Shown in pieces: positions 46,215-54,899 of a DNA stretch of 64,000 bases. The translations under genes were made by a program, and so were the position numbers. Every line of letters starts with the position of its first letter. Within the stretch, counting starts at the first letter, position 1. Under the pieces are notes generated by a model. That model was not told the origin of the DNA. It saw only the letters and a list, made by a program, of their open reading frames with translations, and made no database searches. This DNA comes from Micromonospora sonchi (lineage in GTDB: Bacteria > Actinomycetota > Actinomycetes > Mycobacteriales > Micromonosporaceae): the NCBI RefSeq assembly GCF_014646235.1, contig NZ_BMNB01000022.1, positions 1 through 64,000 on the forward strand. Reading direction: 5' to 3'.

Positions 46215-46834
46215 CCGCGCGCGCCGATGTCCTGGCCCGGCTGCACGCCGCCCGCAGCGGTACGCCGGTGGCCGTACCGCGCGACTACGACCGGCGCGGC
46301 GAGGTGGTCGACCGGGTGTCGATGCTTGCCGAACGGGTGCGCGACTATCAGGCCGGGGTGCAGCGGACCGGCCCAGCCGGGTTGCCGGAGATTCTCGGCA
46401 GGCTGCTGCCCGAAGGCCGTACCGTGATCATGCCGGCCGGGGCGCCGGAGGAGTGGGTGACCGCATGCCGGGCACGTGTCCGGCGGGACAGCGACACCCA
46501 CCCCCTGTCGGTGGCCGAACTGGCCGCCGACGGGGTGTCGGTGCTGACCGGTTGCACGGTCGCGGTGGCGCTGACCGGCACGCTGATCCTCGACGGCGGC
46601 CCGGATCAGGGGCGACGCCTGCTCACCTTGCTGCCCGACCACCATGTCTGTGTCGTGCGCGCGGAGCAGATCGTCGGTGGGCTGCCCGCGGCGCTGGCCC
46701 GGCTACCCGACCCCACCCGGCCGCTCACCTTCGTCTCCGGACCGTCGGCGACCAGCGACATCGAGCTGGACCGGGTCGACGGCGTACACGGGCCGCGCCG
46801 GCTGGACGTGGTGATCGTCGACGATCTCGGGTAA
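46211..46834 (+). CDS. L-lactate utilisation LUD protein LutC-like
   Basis: 207 residues. The LUD domain is seen in ALTGTLILDGGPDQGRR, then LLPDHHVCVVR, and FVSGPSATSDIELDRVDGVHG near the end. Third member of the complex, and the last gene of the operon. The next gene is convergent and only about 20 bp away. Confidence 0.92.
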   Translation: MTARADVLARLHAARSGTPVAVPRDYDRRGEVVDRVSMLAERVRDYQAGVQRTGPAGLPEILGRLLPEGRTVIMPAGAPEEWVTACRARVRRDSDTHPLSVAELAADGVSVLTGCTVAVALTGTLILDGGPDQGRRLLTLLPDHHVCVVRAEQIVGGLPAALARLPDPTRPLTFVSGPSATSDIELDRVDGVHGPRRLDVVIVDDLG

Positions 46835-46853
46835 GCGCTGCTCGGTCGAGGAC

Positions 46854-47336
46854 TCACACGTGCTTGTGGGCCAGTGAGCTCGGGGCGTTCACGTGGGCGC
46901 CATCGTCCACGCCGACCCCGAGCCGCTCGACCAACTCGCCGCCGAGCCACCCGGTGACGCCGGCCAGGGCCACGCCGACGAAGCTGAACACCAGGGCCAG
47001 CGCACCGGGCTGCCAGTCGACTGCGCCTCTGCGGAGCAGCCAGCTGATCGCGAACAGCACGAGCACCACGACGTTGCCGCCTCCGTGCAGCATGCCTATC
47101 CGTCGCGCTCTGCTGCCCGCCGGAGTCGCCCGCCAGTCCAGAAAACCGAACAACGCCGCGACCAGCCCGCCGACGATCCCCGCCCCGATCATGTATCCGG
47201 ACGCCACGGTGAACCCCGACCGGTCGGTGATCAGGTAGACGATGTCGAAGATCACCGCGGTGGCGAGCAGCCCGAGCGGGAATACGATCAACATCGGATG
47301 GATGGCGTGCCCCATCGCCTTCGCTCGACTCTGCAT
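46854..47336 (-). CDS. DUF2231 membrane protein
   Basis: 160 residues. GHAIHPMLIVFPLGLL and HGGGNVVVLVLF, with four hydrophobic segments, are typical of DUF2231. Function unknown. The 135 bp upstream (47337-47471) separate it from the GH15 gene, which runs in the same direction. Confidence 0.85.
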   Translation of the reverse strand: MQSRAKAMGHAIHPMLIVFPLGLLATAVIFDIVYLITDRSGFTVASGYMIGAGIVGGLVAALFGFLDWRATPAGSRARRIGMLHGGGNVVVLVLFAISWLLRRGAVDWQPGALALVFSFVGVALAGVTGWLGGELVERLGVGVDDGAHVNAPSSLAHKHV

Positions 47337-47471
47337 GATCGCCTCCCGACGTCGCTACACGACCCTGGTATCCGCCAACAGAGTCCACCACAGAAGATGT
47401 GTGCATAGGCGTCAAAACTGGATAAAAGGCGAGGCGGAACTTCGCTTCGCGACGCCCGGCTGGCGGCAGGA

Positions 47472-49307
47472 TCAGGCACCGCCCCGCGGCCGGCCGGACC
47501 CGGTATCGGGCGTGGGGGCGTCTCGGATCGCGAGTGCGGCTTGGATGAGCGCGGCGTGGGTCAGCGTCTGAGGGTAGTTGCCGAGGTGGGCGCCGGTCGC
47601 CGGGTCCATCTCCTCGGCGTAGAGGCCCAGTGGGGTGGCGCGGTCGAGCATGATCCGGAACAGGTCGATCGCCTCGTCGCGGCGTCCGGTGCGGGCGAGG
47701 GCCTGGACGAGCCAGAAGGAGCAGGGCAGGAACGCGCCTTCGGTGCCGGGGAAGCCGTCCCGTCCGGGCGGGTAGCGGTAGAGCAGCCCGCCGCCCGCGG
47801 AGAGCCTGTCCCGAATGGCGTCGATGGTGCCACGCACCCGGGATGACTCGATGCTGTCCAGGTCGAGCAGCGGCAGGACGAGCAGGGCCGCGTCGAGGTC
47901 GGAAAAGCCGTAGCTGCGGACGTAGCTGCCCACCGTCGGGTCGAAGCCGCGCGTGCGGACCTCGGCGGCAATGGCCTCCCGGGCCGCCCGCCACCGTCGA
48001 CGTTGGCGCTCGGGCAGCGGGTGGGTGTCGGCGATGAGCAGGGCCCGGTCCAGGGCGAGCCAGCCCATCAGCTTGGAATGCACGTGTTGAGCGGGTTCGC
48101 GGACCTCCCAGATGCCGGCGTCGGGCTCCTGCCAGCACCGGGCGACCACGTCGGCGAAGCCCCGCACCGCCCGCCACGTCTCGTTGTAGAGGCGATGCCC
48201 GGCCTGCGCGAACGCCCACGCGGCGTCGATCACCCAGCCGTAGCCGTCGAGCTGGTGTTGGCCGGCGGCCCCGTTGCCGACCCGCACCGGAACGCTGTTG
48301 AGATAGCCGGGCCAGCCCGGCAGGTCCCGTTCCGCCGGCACGTGGCGGCCGTGCAGGGTGAGCAATGCCGGCAGGCGCGGCCGCTGCAGCCGGCTGGCGT
48401 GCAACAGCCACGCGAGGAACCCTTGGGCCTCGTCGGGTTTGCCGACGCTGAGGAAGGCGCTGACGCCGATGCTGGCGTCCCGGGGCCAGACGTAGCGGTA
48501 GTCCCAGTTGCGTATCCCACCGGGCTCCTCGGGCAGTGACGTGGTGGGTGCGGCCACCAGGGCCCCCGAGGGCGAGTAGGTCAACAGTCGCAGGGTCAGC
48601 AGGCTCCGGACGACCTCCTCCCGGAAGGGCAGCGATTCGTCGACCTCCCCGCTCCAGGCCCGCCATCGACTCTCGTCCTCGACGAGCAGGTCCCAGGCCG
48701 CCACCGGCTCGACGTGGATCAGCGGTTCGTGGTGGGCCAGGGCCAGCACGAGGGTGACCGGACAGCCCGGCCTGACCGTGATCGGGACGGGGCGACCCGG
48801 TTCGATGGTGAGCCGGGGGGCGACGCCGAGAGCCACCGCAAACGACCCCCACTCACACACCAGGGCCTGGTGCCGGTGCTGAACCCGGGGCCGGCGGTGC
48901 CGCACGCCGAGGCGGGGGTCGAACTCGACGACGGCGTCGACCGCCGCCGCCTCGGCCGACAGACGCCGCACGATCAGCGTCGTGGGCAGAAGGCGGCGAT
49001 TGGCCTCGGCGATCATCCCCTCGGTGAGGGTGAGACGGCCCCGGCCCACCGCCCAGGTCGTCTCCAACGTGGCGGTGTGCCGCCGGTACCGCCGTCCGAC
49101 GACCGTGGCCGGCCCGGCCGGGCCGACCCGGAACGTTCCCGCATCCGGGCCGCCGACCAGCCGGCCGAACAGGGGCTCGCCGTCGAAGCGGGGCACACAG
49201 AGCCAGTCGAGCCCACCGTCACCGGCGACCAGGGCAGCGGTGCGCGTGTCACCCAGCAGCCCGTAATCGCTGATCGGCGGCGCGGGCCTAGGGCAGTTCC
49301 TGCTCAT
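47472..49307 (-). CDS. Glycoside hydrolase family 15 protein (trehalase/glucoamylase-like)
   Basis: 611 residues from ATG 49307-49305; the frame extends upstream but without coding character. The N-terminal domain has ISDYGLLGDTRTAALVAGDG and GLDWLCVPRFD, and the (alpha/alpha)6 barrel has RNWDYRYVWPRDAS. GH15 enzymes of this type hydrolyse trehalose or alpha-glucans. No signal peptide, so cytoplasmic, perhaps for trehalose turnover. Confidence 0.88.
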   Translation of the reverse strand: MSRNCPRPAPPISDYGLLGDTRTAALVAGDGGLDWLCVPRFDGEPLFGRLVGGPDAGTFRVGPAGPATVVGRRYRRHTATLETTWAVGRGRLTLTEGMIAEANRRLLPTTLIVRRLSAEAAAVDAVVEFDPRLGVRHRRPRVQHRHQALVCEWGSFAVALGVAPRLTIEPGRPVPITVRPGCPVTLVLALAHHEPLIHVEPVAAWDLLVEDESRWRAWSGEVDESLPFREEVVRSLLTLRLLTYSPSGALVAAPTTSLPEEPGGIRNWDYRYVWPRDASIGVSAFLSVGKPDEAQGFLAWLLHASRLQRPRLPALLTLHGRHVPAERDLPGWPGYLNSVPVRVGNGAAGQHQLDGYGWVIDAAWAFAQAGHRLYNETWRAVRGFADVVARCWQEPDAGIWEVREPAQHVHSKLMGWLALDRALLIADTHPLPERQRRRWRAAREAIAAEVRTRGFDPTVGSYVRSYGFSDLDAALLVLPLLDLDSIESSRVRGTIDAIRDRLSAGGGLLYRYPPGRDGFPGTEGAFLPCSFWLVQALARTGRRDEAIDLFRIMLDRATPLGLYAEEMDPATGAHLGNYPQTLTHAALIQAALAIRDAPTPDTGSGRPRGGA

Positions 49308-49341
49308 GGCGGCCGCTGCCTCACGAGCCGCGCCACGTCGG

Positions 49342-49818
49342 TCAGCCGGGTCGGAGAAGCAACCCGAGGACGATCCCGTAGATGACGTGGACGACCACCG
49401 CGACCACCGGAGTCTGCACACCGTAGTTGAGCGCGAACAGGCCGGGCGGCTCCAGCATGGCCGTGCTGGACGGGCCCGCTCGCTGCGACGCCATGCGCGG
49501 GTGGACACCGGGCAACAGCGGCAGGATCACCGTCAGCGCAATCCCGACGTGCAGCACCCCGAACAGCGCCCCGATCCACCAGGTCGCCCGGTGCAGCAGC
49601 GTGAACGCCGCCGCGTAACCGAGAGCGAAGCCCTGACCGATACAGAGGTGGATGAAGAAACCGACGACCCGGGCCCGGTCGGGATCCTCCGTGACGAGGG
49701 TCCCGAGCACCAGGGGAAAATCGAGGCGCGTGAGGCCGGCCAGTTGAGCAGAGATCAGCGCTGCGGTGAGCGCCACCGTGGCCACCAGCCCGAACAATGC
49801 CCATGCGGCCCAGTCCAT
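49342..49818 (-). CDS. Small integral membrane protein
   Basis: 158 residues with about four hydrophobic segments (first 6-26, last near 138-156). No family recognised with certainty. It precedes the GH15 gene in the same direction by 35 nt, so they may be co-transcribed. The next 260 bp (49819-50078) hold no gene. Confidence 0.6.
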   Translation of the reverse strand: MDWAAWALFGLVATVALTAALISAQLAGLTRLDFPLVLGTLVTEDPDRARVVGFFIHLCIGQGFALGYAAAFTLLHRATWWIGALFGVLHVGIALTVILPLLPGVHPRMASQRAGPSSTAMLEPPGLFALNYGVQTPVVAVVVHVIYGIVLGLLLRPG

Positions 49819-50078
49819 CTCAACAGTGGTCGACGTCGGGGGCGTGCTGAGTCGGCATGGCCGTACGGGCGACGCCGAGCGTTCTCCCGGTCATCGGTCC
49901 ACCCCTCCGCCTGGACACGCTGTCGGGTGCCGATTTTAGGTCGCCATCGGCGATGATCATGGACTTTGGGCACGTCAGTCCCCAGTTCAGGGAGAGCGGC
50001 CTGCCCTTTACGATGCCGGCAGGACGACCGTGCACACGAAGCACCTCGAGAACGAGCGATCGACTCCGGGAGAATCCG

Positions 50079-50558
50079 ATGCTGAGCGACACCGAGCTGC
50101 GGCACCTACGCCGGTGCGTGGAACTGGCCGCCGAGGCGTTGGAGAAGGGCGATGAGCCGTTCGGCTCGGTGCTCGTCGCGGCCGACGGCCGAGCCCTCGC
50201 CGAGGACCACAACCGGGTGGCGGGCGGCGACCGGACCCGCCACCCGGAATTCGAGCTCGCTCGCTGGGCCGCGGCGAACATGACCCCCGAGGAGCGTGCG
50301 CAGGCGACGGTCTTCACGTCGGGCGAGCACTGCCCGATGTGCGCCGCCGCGCACGGCTGGGTCGGCCTCGGCCGGATCGTGTACGTGGCCTCATCCGAGC
50401 AACTGGCGGCCTGGCTGGCCGAGATGGGTGTGCCCGCGCCACCGGTCCGGAGCCTGCCGGTCCGGGACGTCGCGCCCGGCGTCGTGGTGCAGGGGCCCGT
50501 GGCCGAGCTCACCGAGCAGGTGCGCGACCTGCATCGGCGCTACCACGGCGCACGCTGA
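50079..50558 (+). CDS. Nucleoside deaminase (CDA/TadA-type)
   Basis: 159 residues from ATG 50079 (GGGAG upstream). Zinc-site motifs are HPE (His55, Glu57; catalytic Glu) and HCPMC (Cys85, Cys88), as in guanine/cytosine deaminases. Probably deaminates a purine or pyrimidine base. Parts of its C-terminal coding region recur at 32327-32368 and 61817-61849, which are remnants of a second copy. Confidence 0.85.
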   Translation: MLSDTELRHLRRCVELAAEALEKGDEPFGSVLVAADGRALAEDHNRVAGGDRTRHPEFELARWAAANMTPEERAQATVFTSGEHCPMCAAAHGWVGLGRIVYVASSEQLAAWLAEMGVPAPPVRSLPVRDVAPGVVVQGPVAELTEQVRDLHRRYHGAR

Positions 50559-50603
50559 GGAGACCTGCCGGCAGCGCTTCCCACGCCACCCCCCAATATT
50601 CTG

Positions 50604-50664
50604 GTTGATCATGAGGTTAGCGGCGAAGTGGATCTCCCCAACTGCCGCTAACCTCATGATCAAC
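50604..50664. repeat. Perfect 21-bp inverted repeat (REP-like hairpin)
   Basis: Arms 50604-50624 and 50644-50664 are perfectly complementary over 21 bp (left arm starts GTTGATCATGAGG) around 19 nt. It lies between the deaminase and hsdR. I recall similar TGATCATGAGG hairpins between genes of Micromonosporaceae, so it may be a dispersed repeat and a terminator. Confidence 0.6.
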
Positions 50665-50782
50665 GGGATGAGTGGGTGGGGACACGGTGCCCGGCAGGTC
50701 GAGGTCGACCTTCGCTTGAGGACGGTGGACGACCGTGGCGATTTTCCGGCAGACGTACCGTGATGATCCGTCATGAAGAGGA

Positions 50783-50811
50783 TTCGGACAGCGCGCTTGA
50801 TTGACTAGCCT
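50783..50811 (+). promoter_or_regulatory. Possible promoter of the type I R-M operon
   Basis: TTCGGA (50783-50788) and TAGCCT (50806-50811) are spaced 17 bp. The hsdR GTG lies 9 nt after the -10, with no Shine-Dalgarno site, so the mRNA may be leaderless. Confidence 0.35.
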
Positions 50812-50820
50812 CTACGGGTT

Positions 50821-53583
50821 GTGGGGGGAAAGACTGACGATCTTCGACTTCAGGCGGAGCAGCGGGCCCGATTTCTGATCGACCGCCAGCTTCACGATGC
50901 CGGCTGGGTCGTGCAGGACCGCTCCGAAACCAATCTCTTCGCCGGCCAGGGTGTGGTCATCCGCGAAGTGATCATGGCAAAGGGCCACGGCCGGGTCGAC
51001 TACCTCCTCTACGTAGACCAGCGGGCCGTCGGACTGATCGAGGCAAAGCCCCAGGGCACTCCGCTGTCCGGAGTGGAATGGCAGTCGGCCCTGTACGCCA
51101 CCGGGTTGCCGCCCTCGGTACGGCTCAAGGCGCTGACCCGCGACGGACGGCTGCCGTTCGTCTTCGAGGCCAGCGGCTCGGAGACCCACTTCACCAACGG
51201 ATACGACCCGCAGCCCCGGGCGCGGCGGATCTTCGCCTTCCCGCAGCCCGGCACCCTGGCCAGGATCGTCCGTGACGCCGAGGCCGATCCCGAGCGACCG
51301 ACGTGGCGGGCGAAGGTCCGGCACCTCCCACCGCTGGATGTCGCGCCACTACGCCCGGCCCAGATCACGGCGATCGAGGGAGTCGAGCGCTCGCTGGCCG
51401 AGCAGCGGTTCGACCGGTCGCTGGTGCAGATGGCAACCGGTGCCGGCAAGACCTACACCGCCGTGACCGAGTGCTACCGGCTGCTCAAATACGGCGGCTT
51501 CACCCGAGTGTTGTTCCTGGTCGACCGGAACAACCTGGCCGACCAGACCCTGGCCGAGTTCCAGAACTACCGCACCCCGGGTGACGGCCGACGGTTCACC
51601 GAGCTGTACAACGTGGACAAGCTGACCCGCGCGGGCATGCTGGGTAGCTCCACCGTAGTGATCTCCACGATCCAGCGGGTCTACAAGGTGCTGGCCGGCG
51701 ACGCCGCTCCCGAGGGCGACGACCCGGGCCTCGACGGGTACGTGCCGGATGACCCGGTCACGGTCGCCTACCACGCCGGGATGCCGCCGGAGACGTTCGA
51801 CCTGGTCATCGTCGATGAGGCGCACCGCTCGATCTACGGGGTGTGGCGTGGGGTGCTGGAGTACTTCGACGCACACCTTGTCGGTCTGACCGCCACCCCC
51901 GGCAAGCAGACCTTCGGCTTCTTCCGGCAGAACCTGGTGTCGGAGTACACCTACCCCCAGTCGGTGGCCGACAACGTCAACGTCGACTTCGACCTCTACC
52001 GGATCAAGACCCGGATCAGCAGCGAGGGCTCGAAGATCGACGCCGGCACGGTCGTGCCGAAGGTCGACCGCCGCACCCGGGTCCAGCGGTTCGAAACCCT
52101 GGACGAGGACCTGGAATACACCCACAAGCAATTGGACCGGGCGGTCACCTCCACCTCGCAGATCCGCCTGGTGCTAGAGACGTTCCGGGACAAGCTGTTC
52201 ACCGAGATCTTCCCCGGACGGTCCACCGTCCCCAAGACGCTGATCTTCTGCAAGGACGACAGCCACGCCGAGGAAGTCGTCACCATCGTCCGCCAGGTGT
52301 TCGGCAAGAGCAACGACTTCGCCGCGAAGATCACCTACAGCGCCCGCGACGCGAAGGGCCAGTTGCAGGCGTTCCGTACCTCGGCCATCCTGCGCATCGC
52401 GGTCACCGTCGACATGATCGCCACCGGCACCGACGTCAAGCCCCTGGAATGCGTCTTCTTCATGCGCGACGTGCGCTCCGCGGCGTACTTCGAGCAGATG
52501 AAGGGTCGCGGTGCCCGCACCATCGCCGAAGCGGACTTCCAGGCCGTCACCCCCGACGCCACGCAGAAGACCCGGTTCGTCATCGTCGACGCCATCGGCG
52601 TCACCGAACACGACTTCGTCGATCCGCCGCTGAACCGGGAGAAGGGCGTCTCGCTCAAGCAACTGCTGGAGAAGGCCGCCACCCTCACCCTCACCGAGGC
52701 CGAGACCGCGACGCTCGCGTCCCGGCTGGCCGCCCTGGAGTTGCAGCTCACCCCCGACGAGCGCACCGAACTCGACGCCGTGGCCAGCGGCTCGGTCCGC
52801 GACATCGTCCGCAGCCTGGTCGACGCCGTCGACCCCGACACCCAGGCCCGCGCCACCGCCAGCGCCGCCGACCCCGAAGCCGCCGTGCAGGCGCTGCTCG
52901 ACACGGCGGTACGCCCCATCGCGGCGAACCCGCAACTGCGCCAGCGAATCCTGGAGCTACGCCGCACCCATGACCGGATCATCGACGAGGTCAGCGTCGA
53001 CGTGCTCGAAGACGCGTACGGCGTGGTCGACACCTCCCGCGCCCGCTCGATCGTCACATCCTGGCGGTCCTACCTGGACGAGCACCGCGACGAGATCACC
53101 GCAATCCAGCTGCTGGCCGAGGCGCGCGGGCGGCGAATCTCCTTCGCCGACATCAAGGAACTCGCCGACCGCATCCAGCGCCCGCCTCGCAACTGGACCA
53201 TCGACCTCATCTGGGCCGCCCACGAAGCGATCGAGGCCAGTCGGGTCCGGCACAGCGATCGACACACACTCACCGACCTGGTGTCGCTGATCCGGTACGC
53301 CATCGGGCAAGATGACGAACTCGTGCCGTACGCGGAAAAGATTCGCGAGCGGTACGCCGGCTGGCTCCGCCAGCAGGAGCAGGCCGGAGTCACGTTCACC
53401 GACACGGAGAGGTGGTGGCTGGACCGCATGGCCGAGGTGATCGCCGCATCAGCGGGCATCAGCCCAGACGACCTGGACAACGCCCCCTTCACCGAACGCG
53501 GCGGCATCGACGGCGCCCTCCGCGACCTCGGCCCCCGCACCGCCACCCTCATCGACCAACTCAACACGGAGCTGACGGCGTGA
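50821..53583 (+). CDS. hsdR: Type I restriction endonuclease R subunit
   Basis: 920 residues. N-terminal PD-(D/E)xK nuclease site: Asp60 in GRVDYLLY, Glu74-x-Lys76 in LIEAKPQG. Superfamily 2 helicase motifs follow: ATGAGKTYT (Walker A, about 206-213), VDEAH (331-335), LTATPG, and later GRGAR. The C-terminal region is typical of HsdR. Cuts DNA after translocation. The GTG start has no SD; next gene overlaps by GTGA. Confidence 0.93.
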   Translation: MGGKTDDLRLQAEQRARFLIDRQLHDAGWVVQDRSETNLFAGQGVVIREVIMAKGHGRVDYLLYVDQRAVGLIEAKPQGTPLSGVEWQSALYATGLPPSVRLKALTRDGRLPFVFEASGSETHFTNGYDPQPRARRIFAFPQPGTLARIVRDAEADPERPTWRAKVRHLPPLDVAPLRPAQITAIEGVERSLAEQRFDRSLVQMATGAGKTYTAVTECYRLLKYGGFTRVLFLVDRNNLADQTLAEFQNYRTPGDGRRFTELYNVDKLTRAGMLGSSTVVISTIQRVYKVLAGDAAPEGDDPGLDGYVPDDPVTVAYHAGMPPETFDLVIVDEAHRSIYGVWRGVLEYFDAHLVGLTATPGKQTFGFFRQNLVSEYTYPQSVADNVNVDFDLYRIKTRISSEGSKIDAGTVVPKVDRRTRVQRFETLDEDLEYTHKQLDRAVTSTSQIRLVLETFRDKLFTEIFPGRSTVPKTLIFCKDDSHAEEVVTIVRQVFGKSNDFAAKITYSARDAKGQLQAFRTSAILRIAVTVDMIATGTDVKPLECVFFMRDVRSAAYFEQMKGRGARTIAEADFQAVTPDATQKTRFVIVDAIGVTEHDFVDPPLNREKGVSLKQLLEKAATLTLTEAETATLASRLAALELQLTPDERTELDAVASGSVRDIVRSLVDAVDPDTQARATASAADPEAAVQALLDTAVRPIAANPQLRQRILELRRTHDRIIDEVSVDVLEDAYGVVDTSRARSIVTSWRSYLDEHRDEITAIQLLAEARGRRISFADIKELADRIQRPPRNWTIDLIWAAHEAIEASRVRHSDRHTLTDLVSLIRYAIGQDDELVPYAEKIRERYAGWLRQQEQAGVTFTDTERWWLDRMAEVIAASAGISPDDLDNAPFTERGGIDGALRDLGPRTATLIDQLNTELTA

Positions 53584-54899
53584 CGGGCAACGGGTTCGAA
53601 AGACCGCTCTCCTGGCCTTCTATGGCTATCTCAAAGGTCCTCCGGCCGCTGCCTATTGGCCAGCTATTACAACAAGGATGGAGTCCTCAGTGCCATAGGG
53701 AGCCGTCGGTAGATGAAAGTGCATGGGGGGTGCTGCAGACAGCGGCAATCCAGCCAGGGTATTTCGTTGACGATCGCAATAAGCGCTTACCGGACCATCT
53801 GTCGCCGAAGCTAGCATTAGAGGTTTCTGCTGGCGACATCCTAATTACGCGGGCTGGACCCCGTGGCAGGTGTGCTATACCCTGCCTTGTGCGATCCACA
53901 CGTTCGCGGCTTATGATATCCGATAAGATGTACCGCTTTCGGGCGGATGAGGCGCTCGTAGATCCTCGATTTCTTGAATTGCAGCTCCTGAGTCCAGCGT
54001 GCCAGTCCGCCCTAGACCTAATGAAAACTGGAATTAGTGACAATGGCGTAAACCTGACGCAATCACGATTCCTTAATTTGCCCATCGTTGTGCCGCCCCT
54101 TCGGGAGCAGCAGAGAATCGTCAACCTCCTCGAAGATTATCTCTCCCGACTCGATGCGGCGCAGTTTGAGGTTGACTCTGCCGATCGTCGGGTCGACGGC
54201 TGGAGGCGGGCAAGTGCTGACCGCTTGCTCTTAAATCAGGAAGCACCCCTGAGAAGCGTGGCGGAACTGTTGAGAGAACCGATGCGCAACGGCCATTCTG
54301 CCCGAGCCGCACGTGACGGCGAGCCTGGCGTTAGGACGTTGACGCTGACAGCCGTCACGCGAGGTTTGTTTGCTGACGCCTTCACTAAGATGAGCGCGGC
54401 TGACCCGAAGCGGGTAGTCGGACTCTGGCTGGCACCCGGGGACATCCTGGTGCAGCGATCCAATACGCCGGAACTCGTCGGGACAGCCGCCATGTACGGC
54501 GGCCCAAATAATTGGGCGATCTTTCCCGATCTCATGATCCGCCTGCGGGTTGACACTGAAGTCGTTCTCCCCGAGTACGTCACGGCAGTGCTGCGTAGCG
54601 AACGAGTCCACCGCCAACTGCGCGACAAGGCGAAAGGACTGGCAGGCTCAATGCCCAAGATCGATCAACAGGCCATTGCATCGATTGTCCTCAAGGTCCC
54701 GTCCCTGCCCTGTCAGCGGGAATTGGTAGCTAAACTCTCCGAGATTGAACGGGTCGCTAATCGATTGGCCATGGACGCTGGTACGACGCGGCGTCAAGGT
54801 CAGGCTCTCCGGAAGGCGATGCTTGACGCTGCCTTTTCCGGGCGGTTGACGGGGCGGGGGAGTGACATGGACATGGTTGAGGAGATAGCGGGTGTCTGA
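53580..54899 (+). CDS. hsdS: Type I restriction specificity S subunit
   Basis: 439 residues from GTG 53580, overlapping the hsdR stop. Two target-recognition domains are separated by conserved regions: NLPIVVPPLREQQRIVNLLE in the centre and a similar helix near the C-terminus (LPCQRELVAKLSEIERVANRL). GC is visibly lower than in the flanking genes (about half in 53760-54180), as expected of an exchanged specificity gene. Overlaps hsdM by 8 nt. Confidence 0.9.
   Translation: MTGNGFERPLSWPSMAISKVLRPLPIGQLLQQGWSPQCHREPSVDESAWGVLQTAAIQPGYFVDDRNKRLPDHLSPKLALEVSAGDILITRAGPRGRCAIPCLVRSTRSRLMISDKMYRFRADEALVDPRFLELQLLSPACQSALDLMKTGISDNGVNLTQSRFLNLPIVVPPLREQQRIVNLLEDYLSRLDAAQFEVDSADRRVDGWRRASADRLLLNQEAPLRSVAELLREPMRNGHSARAARDGEPGVRTLTLTAVTRGLFADAFTKMSAADPKRVVGLWLAPGDILVQRSNTPELVGTAAMYGGPNNWAIFPDLMIRLRVDTEVVLPEYVTAVLRSERVHRQLRDKAKGLAGSMPKIDQQAIASIVLKVPSLPCQRELVAKLSEIERVANRLAMDAGTTRRQGQALRKAMLDAAFSGRLTGRGSDMDMVEEIAGV

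Noticed and set aside
46606..48852. Long minus-strand frame across DUF2231 and GH15 genes
   Set aside because: Different phase from the recognised proteins; no motif and heavy Arg/Pro content.
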